In this document: positions 19,560 through 28,963 of the stretch, piece by piece | Layout: every line of letters starts with the position of its first letter | Numbering within the stretch: position 1 is the stretch's first letter | Assembly (NCBI GenBank): GCA_964058805.1 | Contig: CAXKVV010001661.1 | Location: 1-28,963, forward strand | DNA length: 28,963 nt | Reading direction: 5' to 3' | Origin: Schoenoplectus triqueter | Lineage: Eukaryota; Streptophyta; Magnoliopsida; Poales; Cyperaceae | Notes under the pieces: model-generated | Database searches by the model: none | What the model saw: only the letters and a program-made list of their open reading frames with translations | Told to the model about the DNA's origin: nothing | Program-made: the position numbers and the translations under genes

Positions 19560-22500
19560 CAACAAACTGCACTTAAAGTCACTAAGAAACTTCTTTTCAT
19601 TCTAACCGATAGAGACATGACAAATTGCATAATATCATCCATGTGAGGTTAATATTGTGCATGGCATAAACCCATCTAGAATTATATTTGCTAACCCATC
19701 TGCATTGTTTAAATAGATGAGTAACAGTTTCATTTTCCTAACAAAAGATGCAATGTAAATCACCTTCGCAATTTTTCTTATGAAAATTATCCTTAGTTAA
19801 TATTCTATTATGAAAAAATAACCACAAATACTTTAATTTTCAATGGAATATATAGATCTCACTAAATGTCAATAGTTTCATCTGTTCTAAACATTATGAA
19901 CTGAATAGCTATCATTACTAGAGTATCTCTACTACAATTGGTCACACATGAGAAAGTGAAATTATTTATACCATAAAGCGTAATTCATTGAATTGCCTTA
20001 ACAAAAACCTCATTTAAAGTTCTTTTGAAAGTCAATACCTGACAAATTACTTTCTCAAACACTGTAATAGTAAGCACTATACAAAAGAAAAATAAGTGAT
20101 AGAATGTGGACATGAGAGCACATTCTCCCACCCACCTGTTAGTCTAAAAAGTTATAGATTTACCATTGCCCACTAGTACTAAGCTACCAGTTTGCCCTGG
20201 GTTAAATCATTGGTTATTTTTCATAAAGCTATATGTGAAACTTAGGAGTGTTTATATCATATTTAACATTTATGATTTGTTCTCAAAGAGCTTTATATAT
20301 ATTATCTTTCAATTTTCACCATCATTTTTACAACAAAGAAATATTTATGCAACGTAAATCTAACACTCCTAGACCTCTCAACTTTTTAGGATATACACTC
20401 ATTTCCAATTTACAAGGGCATATTTTTTTAGTAGATGCACCTTACCATAAAAAATTAAGCCTGATACTATTCAATTTTTTTCTCGCTTTAACTGATACTT
20501 TGTAAAGGGACAATATGTATAAAGGAGCGACAGAAATGACCGATTAAGTAAAAAATAAGTCTTCCCCTATAGAAAGCAAGGAGTTTTTCCAATTTTATAT
20601 TTTCTTTTACACTTTATCAATTAGTCCTTGTCACTCATAAAGTTTTGTTTTTTTATCAGATAAAGGCACACCTAAATATTATAAAGGGAATGTAGAGAGT
20701 TTACTACGACAGCAGTCAGTCTAATAGCCTCTATAGAATCCAAATTCATTGGAATCATTTTAATTTTACTAAATTTAATTTTAATTCCTATCAGAGCCTC
20801 AAAAGTAAACAAAGCCCATATCACTATCTCCACACTCTCATCATATGCTTGAAGGAAAAAAATTATATCATTAGCATATAAAAATTATAAAATTCTACGT
20901 CTATCAGATAAGGTGGGGGTCTAAACCTTGAATATCACCTAATTCCTTGCATTTTATAATATTTGGTACAAAATATCAGTAACTAGGCCAAATAACAGAG
21001 GTGATAATGGATCATCTTGTTTTAAATCTCTTTTATATTGAAAATAATAAGTGGGACAATCATTAAAATTTACATAAGTTTAGGAATCTCTAATCAAATT
21101 CTCAATCCATTGTGTCCAATGAATGCCAAAGTCTCTACTGAGAAGTAATAATTTTACAAAGGACCAATTAACTATATCATAAGTTTTCTCAAAATTAATT
21201 TTTAAAATCAATCATTTTTGTTTATGAACCATTGCATAATATATAATTTCATTAGCTACTAAGATATTATCTAAAATGTATCTTTCTTGTATAAAAATTG
21301 ATTGTGTAGGATCTATAATTTTATGCATCAAATGAGCCAGTTTATTTGTTAACAATTCTGAGACACATCATGACATGGTTTAATTTTGTATCTTTAAGTG
21401 AGTGATTATAAAAATATATAAGGACCATCATTACATCACTTTTATTGTTGACCAAAAGTGTTGACAAAAGAGAAAATTGAACTCATCTAATCCAGGGCCC
21501 AAAATGGGTCAAATCCAAACATACCTCATGTAATTCATCTTCGGTAAAAGAAGCATCTAGTTGACATCTATCCTCATCGCTTATTTTATATTTTTCATCC
21601 CAAAAATCATGATGTAGGTCGGCCAACATAGGTGTTTCAGTACCAAATAAAGTTTTGTAAAACTCTATGATATGTTGTTGAATCTAAGGCAATAAATTAC
21701 ATTGTTCACCATTAATATCTATTGTAAGAATTTTTTTTGTGAAACTATTCTACGAAAATATGTTGTGAAATAAATTAAGTCACCTTCTTTAATACATTGT
21801 TCCTTAGATCTAATGTTTCTCTTCCTCTAGGTAGTTTCATCAAGTAAAGTGTTAAGAGCTACCCAAGTTTCTATTTCATTAGTGGTGAGATACCTTAATT
21901 ATTTAATTATATCTAAAGTGCATAATTGTTGCAATGTCTCTTGTTTTTTTCCTTCTTTTCTCACCAATATATTTTTTACACCAACCTCTTATCTTTTTCA
22001 TAATATATTTAAGCTTATTATGCCAACTATCACCTATATCACCTATGAGCTTATATTATGCCCATCATTTAGCTACCAACACATTAAGTTCCTCAATTTC
22101 AATCCAATATGCCTTAAATCTAAAAATAGTACTAGATTATGCTGATTGTAAACTAGTTTGTAAAAAAAAATGGACAACGATCAGAACTATATCTAGATAA
22201 ATCAATGACTACATTATTAGAATAAAGAGTATCTCATTGCACACTACAGATATATCTATCTAAAAGAGCAATTTGCCTACTAATTACTATGTAAATTTTC
22301 TATTATTCAAAGTATATTTAATCAAATCAAAATCATTAAAGAAAATATTAGAAATTACTAGCTCTAGCCACAAAGTTGGGCCCTGATTTTTTATGTTTAA
22401 AATGAATGACATTAAAATGCCCACAAATCAACCATGCAGCATGACAGATGAGTTGAAATTTATCTCAATTTATCTCAAAATTGAGCCTTTAAACTACTAT

Positions 22501-22720
22501 TTACAGGACCATATACAGTTGTAAATATCCAACAATTACCATCTAATCTATCCTTAATCATCAAAGTAATGAAAAATATCCCTATCAAAGTTTGTTCAAT
22601 AATAAAATAAGAATTATTACAACCTATTAAAAATCCACGTGATAAGCCTCTAGCAGGTAACAGAAACCATTTATTCAACTTTATTTGTTACTGTCTTTAA
22701 CATTATTTCAGTAAAATCTT
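19560..22720 (-). mobile_element. L1-type LINE, decayed (endonuclease, reverse transcriptase, zf-RVT remnants)
   Basis: On the minus strand, in order, with many stops and shifts, I read the following. Apurinic-type endonuclease: LLPARGLSRGFLIGCNNSYF and CWIFTTVYGPVNSSLK near 22500-22660; WLICGHFNVIHF, where GDFN is usual, near 22410; NVVIDLSRYSSDRCPFF, where SDHCP is usual, near 22180-22220. Reverse transcriptase: QSIFIQERYILDNILVANEI near 21290, YDIVNWSFVKLLL near 21150, and LKQDDPLSPLLFGLVTDI near 21000 (QGDPLSP altered). The catalytic site near 20875 reads YANDIIFF in place of YADD. The zinc-finger zf-RVT region with NETVTHLFKQC lies near 19700-19750. This is the plant L1 (non-LTR) order. 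ORF1 was not found and the copy is dead. Confidence 0.85.
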
Positions 22721-22937
22721 ATTTTTTTTCTCTTTTTTTTTACATTTCGAGACAAACAATATTTCAATCAAACATTTTTACATGCAACCTGATGAAACAT
22801 AATGATTATTTTTTAATTTGTTTGAAAACATAATTGAACTGAATTGTAATGTTCAAGTGGTCAAATAAAAAGCCTGCGGCCAGTTTAGCAAAATTAAAAT
22901 CATTAAACTTGTCAAATAATTATCAGAAAATAAGGCA

Positions 22938-22940
<3 letters not shown>

Positions 22941-22971
<31 letters not shown>
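22941..22971. repeat. (AT)n microsatellite, left of the fold-back element
   Basis: Fifteen uninterrupted AT units and one more A. Confidence 0.98.
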
Positions 22972-22974
<3 letters not shown>

Positions 22975-23370
22975 TAATGCTATGGTGCTTCGCGAAGTAA
23001 AAAAAAATTGTGCTTCACGTCCGTATCTCGAATTTAAAAGTTCAAACGGCCGATCCAAACCGTTGAGCATCATCTACATATTGAAATATCCTTGGAGATC
23101 AAATTTTATATTTTTTTGAATTTTTTTGATATTTTTTAGATGGGTACAAAGTCGCTTGTTTTGGATGGTGCAGAAATCTTTAAATCAACAAACTTTGTAC
23201 CCATCTAAAAAATATCAAAAAAATTCAAAAAAATATAAAATTTGATCTCTAAGGATATTTCAATATGAAGATGATGTTCAACGGTTTGGATCGGCCGTTT
23301 GAACTTTTAAATTCGAGATACGGACGCGAAGCACAAAAAATTTTTTGCTTCGCGAAGCACCATAGCATTA

Positions 23371-23373
<3 letters not shown>
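22972..23373. mobile_element. 402-bp fold-back MITE inserted in a (TA)n microsatellite
   Basis: A left arm of 181 bp (22972-23152) and a right arm of 182 bp (23192-23373) are near-perfect inverted repeats around a 39-bp loop. The ends read GAGTAATGCTATGGTGCTTC and its complement. Near each end lies the inner palindrome GCTTCGCGAAGC, intact on the right and with one change on the left. Both flanks are (TA)n, so the duplicated target cannot be separated from the microsatellite. There is no coding capacity. Elements flanked by TA repeats are known in plants (Micron in rice); long-armed Mutator-like MITEs are the other candidate class. Confidence 0.93.

Positions 23374-23402
<29 letters not shown>
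23374..23402. repeat. (TA)n microsatellite, right of the fold-back element
   Basis: About fourteen TA units directly follow the right arm. Confidence 0.97.
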
Positions 23403-23406
<4 letters not shown>

Positions 23407-23738
23407 TCAACAAAGGATCTTGCTGGCTAACAAGTTTATAATTGGATATGTTTGGATACACAAAGAATAAGGAACAACACTTTATTTTGAGAATTCTAAA
23501 CGCAATTAAACAATGATAATAGTTGTTATTCTACTGTTCCGAATGAGGGTTGAAATAATTAATTTTCTTACATTTCAATTATTTAGAATAATTATTATTT
23601 CAAACATAAAATTCAAATAATATTTCTATCATTCGGAGTAGCACCATTTTTTCACTATCTTTACTTTACCTAGAAATCACTATTTTTTCACTATTTTCAA
23701 TTTCTTTATTTTTGCACTATTTTTTGTACGATACAAAT

Positions 23739-24208
23739 CAGGACTATAAATGAGTCGAGCCGAGCTGGGCCAATCTCGAGCTTCGGTTTGAGATCAGCTC
23801 GTTAAATTAACGATATAATCAAGCATACTTGTTAAGACTCATTTAATAATTAATAATATTTTATGAACCGAGTTGGCTCGTTAAGACTCATTTAAGAATT
23901 AATAATATTTTATGTTATTTTGTATTAAAATTTGTATAAATATTATTAAAATAACTAATGATAAAATATTTCACACAAATTTGATATAATAATTTAAGTA
24001 CGTATCATACGATAAACTACTTACTATACTAAAAATCATAATAAAAAATATCAATAGTTTACCAAACCAAATGAACTTAACGAATCGAATCAGCCTAAGC
24101 TCAAAATCAACTCATTAATTTAACGAACTTAACGAATGAGCTGATAACTAATCAATTTTGAACAAATCACGAATGAACCACAAACCATAAGTTTTTTTGC
24201 CAGCCCTA
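23739..24208. mobile_element. non-autonomous hAT-like element, about 470 bp, degenerate
   Basis: The left end reads CAGGACTATAAATGAG and the right end, on the complement, TAGGGCTGGCAAA. Both resemble the CAGGGCTGG ends of hAT-type MITEs. The flanks are ATACAAAT (23731-23738) and ATACAAAC (24209-24216), an 8-bp target-site duplication with one mismatch, the size expected for hAT. The interior is full of GAGTCGAGCCGAGC and GCTCGTTAA words. It holds a direct duplication of CTCGTTAAGACTCATTTAA type sequence at about 23830 and 23878. Confidence 0.6.
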
Positions 24209-24403
24209 ATACAAACATACCAAGGAAATCACCAATTCCCAAAGAATATTTAAAAAATTGAAGAACACAAAATCATATTATCATTATTCAAATTAAGTGA
24301 CAGCTAAGCAAACCAACGTGCCAAGCTGTCAGTTCAAAATCCGGTCAAACCCAAAGCCCTTCTCCGTCAAGCGCCGTTACCACCTCTATTTAACCGATAC
24401 ACG

Positions 24404-24455
24404 GGTCCCACCTGTCGGAAAGTTAGCTACAGACGGAAAGTTTAACGGGACCCAC
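24404..24455 (-). promoter_or_regulatory. paired class I TCP-type sites upstream of the NOI gene
   Basis: GGTCCCAC (24404-24411) and GGACCCAC (24448-24455) each match GTGGGNCC on the minus strand, 44 bp apart, about 300-350 bp upstream of the ATG. GTGGGNCC is the published consensus of class I TCP factors. The extended blocks GGGTCCC and GGGACCC are also inverted copies of each other. Function is inferred only. Confidence 0.4.
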
Positions 24456-24757
24456 CAGCCGCACAGCTCACATGGTCTGCTAGTGGGTAGTAGTCTCCCA
24501 CACCTCTGAATACTTTATTTCTCAAAAGAATAAAACAAATAAAAAGGAACACAAATGAAATCACAAATGCCTGGTCCGAATTTGTATCGTTAACTCTTTT
24601 TTTTGGTTTATTTATTGAGCGGAGAAGTAATTTCGATCTTTTATTGCCTTGATTCTCTATAATTCTCTTTCGGAGACTTTCTCCTTTTGTTCCCCTATTT
24701 TGCTCTTTGGCCTTTTCTTCTCCCACGATCCTCTCTGTGCTCTGAAGAGACCAATCC

Positions 24758-26670
24758 ATGGCGGTAAGAGCAGATCTTCTGATTTATGTTCCTCCTTTTT
24801 GTTTATTCTCTTCTTCTAGTAGGGTCATGTGGTATATTTTAGTAGGATTATTGGGCTTGTGTGCTTACAGATATTTTTTCTATTTTCTGATATTTTAGCT
24901 AGTTGCTATTTTTATTGGAGTCGTTATCCATCGCTTGAGCAACCTGATAAGGAATTATGCTGGAAATTAGGAGCTGTACTTTGATTCTAAACAAAAAAAA
25001 TAGGAATGAAATTTGAAACGAAGTGAACATCTTTTATTTTGGTAATTGTTGAGAGTTCATTTCATATATAGACTAATCAGATTATTTATATATATGCTTA
25101 AAACAAGAAGTACTGTGTAAAGGTAAAGGGCATTTTAATTTTGGCCTTTTAAGTTCCTGGGGTTGTTCAAATTTGGTATTTGTAGGAAGAAAATGGACGC
25201 CCCTTGCCAAAGTTTGGAGATTGGGATGTGAATGATCCAGCCTCTGCCGATGGCTTCACTGTGATTTTCAACAAGGCCAGGGATGAAAAGAAAGGGGGTA
25301 ATACACAAGATACCGACTCACCTATGAAAGAAGACAGGAGTGAGAAAGCTGCACTGGGCCATACTACTCGGTATAATTCTGTAAGTTCCTTTCTTTTTGT
25401 AATTGCTACTGAATTAACTCAAGTTAGTGCCAGTTTACTCCTCTTATGTGCTGAACACCAGATTAGCTGAATATACTATCTAATTTAACCTCAAATAGCT
25501 CTTACTGTTAACACTGCCCTGATTGAGGGTTAACTTTAGCCCTAATTTTGTTCAATTTGGCTATTATTTTATCTTTTTTTATTGAAATGAAGTACATACC
25601 TGACTCGAGAAGTAATCCAATCAGTAAAGTGACATAGCAGAATTCATCTCTCTTGGAAACTTTAACATAAACCTATCTTGTACAACTGGATGAGGCAAGC
25701 CAGAGTCAGTTCAAGTTCAGTTTTTATTAAACCCAGGTTGGTTATTTGGGTTATTTTCTTGACCGGTTAATTTCTATTACAAGGACTGAGGTTTCAATAT
25801 GGGAATCTCACATTCATGTGTCATGTGGTGGGTTAATTACTTGATTTCCAGACAAACTTGATAGTGTTTCTACATTGTCGAAGTTAGGTTCAGGTTCAAT
25901 TTTGGTTAAGTTTTTTCCAGTTTCTAGTTACTCAGGTTCAGAAAAGGTTAGTTGAGGCGGACCTGATTGGAATTAGTTGGGTTGTTTAATTCATATATTG
26001 TGCCAACTTCTTGGGTGGTCAAGTTTTCAGTTTTCTCAACTTGGATTTAGTAAGGTTAGATCAATTGAATTCCAGTTTTAGAAATTTGAGATGTGTTATA
26101 TTGATTTTTTCATATTTGAACTGGACACCAATCCCTATATTTACAGGATGCCGAAAATTTATAGCATCCAATAAAATGTTATGGACATCATCTATTAATA
26201 GCGTCCACAAGTATTTTTGTTGTTTTGGAGTGTACTCAGTGCATGAAACATCATCTATTAATAGTGTCCACAAGTATTTTTGTTGTTTTGGAGTGTACTC
26301 AGTGCATGAAAAAGTTCATCAAATAGATTCATCTCATTGTTTTATGCGACGTTGGTATCTGATAGCGTCCAGCTTAAATTTCAAAATTTAATTTGTAGTG
26401 GCTCATATGTATAAATTAGATTTTCATTCAGCTTAAACAAAAATAATTCGGTATAATTTAACCGAATTTTCATTTTCTTTAAATCAGCTGTAACAATTAT
26501 TGATCTAGCGCATTTGTTTGTGGCCATGAACTTAATATTCTGGAAATGATACTCCAATAATTCCTTGGGTGTGCCCTCTGAGTTACTAAACTTGAGCATC
26601 TGTCTTTTCTTTTGTGTTGCAGCAGAAAAAGTGGTTTTGCTGTGTGACCTCCAGCCCAACACATACTTGA
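24758..26670 (+). CDS. NOI-domain protein of the RIN4 family (three coding exons)
   Basis: Coding exons are 24758-24763 (ATG GCG), 25186-25380 and 26623-26670, all joined in phase 0 at GT-AG introns, giving 82 residues. The NOI domain occupies about residues 8-38: [20 protein letters not shown], then [17 protein letters not shown] fits the [LVI]PxFGxW core that the bacterial protease AvrRpt2 cleaves in RIN4 and NOI proteins. The C terminus [14 protein letters not shown] has the Cys pair typical of NOI proteins, probably acylated to hold the protein at the plasma membrane. RIN4 itself has two NOI domains; this is one of the short single-NOI proteins. The ATGGCG/GTAAGA first exon with a pyrimidine-rich leader is characteristic of the family. 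The acceptor of intron 2 is TTGCAGCAG, so use of the second AG would drop one Gln. Confidence 0.93.
26185..26310. repeat. 63-bp tandem duplication in intron 2 of the NOI gene
   Basis: Two adjacent copies (26185-26247 and 26248-26310) begin ACATCATCTATTAATAG and end CAGTGCATGAA. Only one difference (GCGTCC versus GTGTCC) was seen, so the duplication is recent. Confidence 0.95.
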
Positions 26671-27600
26671 TGTGAGAAAGCACTTTATGGGTTAAAAGTA
26701 AATTTCCAAGTTGATTTAATTTTGGAATATATTCTGAACGGTAGCCGATTGCTATATATAAGTTTTGGTTCTGTATGCTATTTTGGTGGCGTCGTATTGT
26801 ATTTCTGTGAGATTGAATGCCAAAATGGAACTCCATAAAGTTGTGAAGGCAAATATATATTATTTTTTTTTCCAAAGATTGGTTGCTTGTGTGTGTGTAT
26901 TTAGATCGTACTTGTGTAATTTCATATGATACTCTCTTTTCGGCATCGTGCATTCGGTGTTGTATTCATTCTCTTTTTATGTGATGATGATTATTGTCCT
27001 CTGGCTGTAGGCTTTTTTGGTGTTACATCATCTTGAGTTGGAATCCATTTCTTGAGTTGGAATCCATTTCTTTGTTAGCCTCTAAATTAGATATATTTTT
27101 TAATCCTTGCTGAGACATCAGACAGTAATGTATTCAATAGCAATCTTTATTCAACATTTTTTCCAACCCAAAAGAAGAGGACTTCTTCTTTTGTTAATGC
27201 AAGCACAACATAAATGAACATAATATGTAATTATCTTCATATTAGTTCTTCAACACGACATGAAAGGAGAGAAATATCAATAATCTGGTTGCCTAAATGC
27301 ACTTTCAGCTCAGATAAAGCGAAGGTAAAGAGCGCAACAAGCATTGCAAAACTAATAAAACTGCAAGCTTGCATTGTTCTTTCGGACAAACACTGTTTTA
27401 TAAATCGGCAAATTATTAACGGTCAAAATCGCACAAAGAAAAACTTGGACGAAGAACTCATCTCTCCATCTCCTTTCTCACCAACAAGATCCCAAATCCA
27501 CTCATTAGATACAAAAAATTCAATAGTGCAACCGAGGCGATAATAGACATTGAGCCGAACTCAATAATTACCTGCTCATACCTCTTCTTGAGCTAAATAT
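26671..27600. other. 3' flank of the NOI gene, no further gene supported
   Basis: The first 300-400 bp are probably the NOI 3' UTR and terminator. A 19-bp tandem pair (CTTGAGTTGGAATCCATTT) lies at 27032-27069. A 109-codon open frame at 27214-27543 has no recognisable domain and I do not call it a gene. Confidence 0.5.
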
Positions 27601-27609
27601 TTGTTACTT

Positions 27610-27978
27610 AGGAAGGAATCACTTGAAAATGGTTATCTTGTCGATTTTGACAATAGATTTTTAAATAAATATAAAAAAATCTTAAAAAAAAAATTATGAA
27701 TATATTCTTCTACTTATAAATTGATGATGATTCTTATTATCGTTTGATAGTTCATCAAAGACCGTCAAATTATAACCGTTGCAAATTATATAAAATTTTG
27801 ATGGTCCTTGATGGAGTATTAAATGATGATAAAATTGCATGAAATTTGAATCACCATCAATCTATAAGTAGAAGAACATATTCATAAGTTTTTTTTTATT
27901 TTAAAGATTTTTTAGTATTTATTTAAAAATTCATTGTCAAAATTATCAAAATAACTCATTGTGAACTGGTCCCCACCC
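27610..27978. mobile_element. Mutator-like MITE, 369 bp, with long inverted repeats
   Basis: The flanks are identical 9-bp sequences TTGTTACTT (27601-27609 and 27979-27987), the target duplication size of Mutator-like elements. The ends form inverted repeats of roughly 120-140 bp. For example GTTATCTTGTCGATTTTGAC near the left pairs with GTCAAAATTATCAAAATAAC near the right, and TATTCTTCTACTTATA pairs with TATAAGTAGAAGAACATA. It has no coding capacity. Confidence 0.82.
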
Positions 27979-27987
27979 TTGTTACTT

Positions 27988-28963
27988 TTCCTATGATAGA
28001 GAAGGATATCTTTAACAAATCAACAACTTGACACTGTGTCAATTGCTGTTTATTTAGTATATTATTGCGCATGTAGCGTACCAATATACCACCTTGATTT
28101 TATACTGATATTTTATAGAATATTAATTGAAACTAAATAATTCGTCTTATACTACTTAATAAAAAATCGTCTTAATAATTAGTGGCATTACATGGTTACA
28201 TTACCATAGTGTCATAATCATATTTCATTTCGAGCAAAATATTTATTGAATTAAAAAGTACTTTATAAGTATTATTATATGAACTATAAGTAGGAATTGC
28301 TCCTATGCATAACTTATATAGTATATATCGTGTTAATATACCTCATCAATGTGATAGGAGGAGGGTTAATATGCCTCAATTTTTTTTTTTGGTCTCAATT
28401 ATGCCTCCATTTTTAAAAATTTTAATAACTTAAAATTTAAAACAAAAATGTCAAAATAGAACCATTAAATTTGATTTTTATTATATTTTCTTGAACAATA
28501 AAAATGATTCATCTCCTTACTTTCATTTTATGTAAATCAATGAGTTATAAAACCAATGTCCATAAATTAACCATATTAGTGCATTTTCTACAAGCTCTTG
28601 ATGTCACATAAAGTAATATTCAATTATCACAATTTTTATCTATACGTAAATAAAATGACCCATATCAAATTTAACGATTTTATTTTAATATTTCAGTCTT
28701 AAAATTTTGAATTATTTGAAATTTAAAAAATGAAAGTATGATTGAGACACAAAACGAGTAGAAGTATAATGATTTTCAAATAAAATTTTTTCATTACATG
28801 TTATTATTAGTCATTTTAACTCATTTTAAACAAATTTAATATATCTTAACAATATGTTAATATGATACGTGATATTCGAAATGCAAAGATTCAGCGTACA
28901 AAATACGATTTAATTTAAGGTGAGATTTTGAAATATAAGCAGGAAGCTAGCGGTCGCAAAAAG
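27988..28963. other. AT-rich intergenic DNA to the window edge
   Basis: No gene was seen. A block at about 28790-28915 (CATTTTAAACAAATTTAATATATCTTAACA, then ATGATACGTGATATTC) resembles in order the block at about 2900-3000 near the other end of the window, so both may belong to one repeat family. Confidence 0.5.

Noticed and set aside
26381..26953. 190-codon minus-strand ORF across the last NOI exon
   Set aside because: It runs antisense through the NOI intron, last exon and 3' UTR, with low-complexity composition and no family match.
27214..27543. 109-codon open frame on the plus strand
   Set aside because: There are no recognisable motifs, the composition is like the flanks, and it lies in a region that could equally be 3' flank. 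The minus-strand frame near 27440-27540 (with IEFFVSNEWIWDLVG) looked slightly protein-like but could not be tied to a family.
1..28963. CRISPR array, bacterial operon, tRNA or rRNA genes
   Set aside because: The 20-bp repeats at 817-1287 have no unique spacers, everything else is plant nuclear in type, and no cloverleaf or rRNA core was seen.

Overview
This is a piece of an angiosperm nuclear genome. It is AT-rich, has GT-AG introns, and carries plant families only: a NOI/RIN4-type gene, a plant TFIIF-alpha fragment, Ty3/gypsy, Ty1/copia, L1 LINE, hAT and Mutator-like elements. I cannot name the species from sequence alone.

Layout. 1-2252: the 3' half of a hAT transposase gene, + strand, cut by the window edge. 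It reads as three exons, and a candidate 1.5-kb intron holds two arrays of a 20-bp minisatellite. 3170-4114: a damaged minus-strand gene that begins at a telo-box and ends in a frameshifted FCP1/TIM50-type (HAD) phosphatase segment. 4537-6012: a divergent, uninterrupted 491-codon ORF that joins a phosphatase-like domain lacking its catalytic Asp pair to an RPM1-like (CC-NB-LRR type) leucine-rich-repeat tail. 6013-8522: gene-free, with traces of small DNA transposons.

8523-10801: a minus-strand, non-autonomous copia-type LTR element with 195-bp LTRs, TSD AATAG, an initiator-Met-type PBS and a PPT. It has no retroviral genes but carries a decayed piece of transcription factor TFIIF-alpha (RAP74) and a second unidentified coding piece. 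10911-18743: a very young minus-strand Ty3/gypsy element with 1573/1572-bp LTRs (six substitutions and one indel seen), TSD GCATG and a tRNA-Asp-type PBS. Its gag-protease ORF is fused to a gutted RT/RNase H. A 35-bp near-palindrome occurs six times along it. About 19560-22720: a decayed minus-strand L1 LINE (endonuclease, RT, zf-RVT). 22972-23373: a 402-bp fold-back element inside a (TA)n microsatellite. 23739-24208: a hAT-like non-autonomous element. 24758-26670: an intact three-exon NOI (RIN4-like) gene, the most conventional gene here. 27610-27978: a Mutator-like MITE with a 9-bp TSD.

The genes do not form an operon or pathway. The most unusual objects are the pseudophosphatase-LRR fusion ORF, the copia element carrying TFIIF-alpha, and the six-fold dispersed palindrome of the gypsy element. 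An RPM1-like LRR and a RIN4-family gene share this window; RPM1 guards RIN4 in Arabidopsis, but here they lie about 19 kb apart, separated by transposons, and any link is only an inference.
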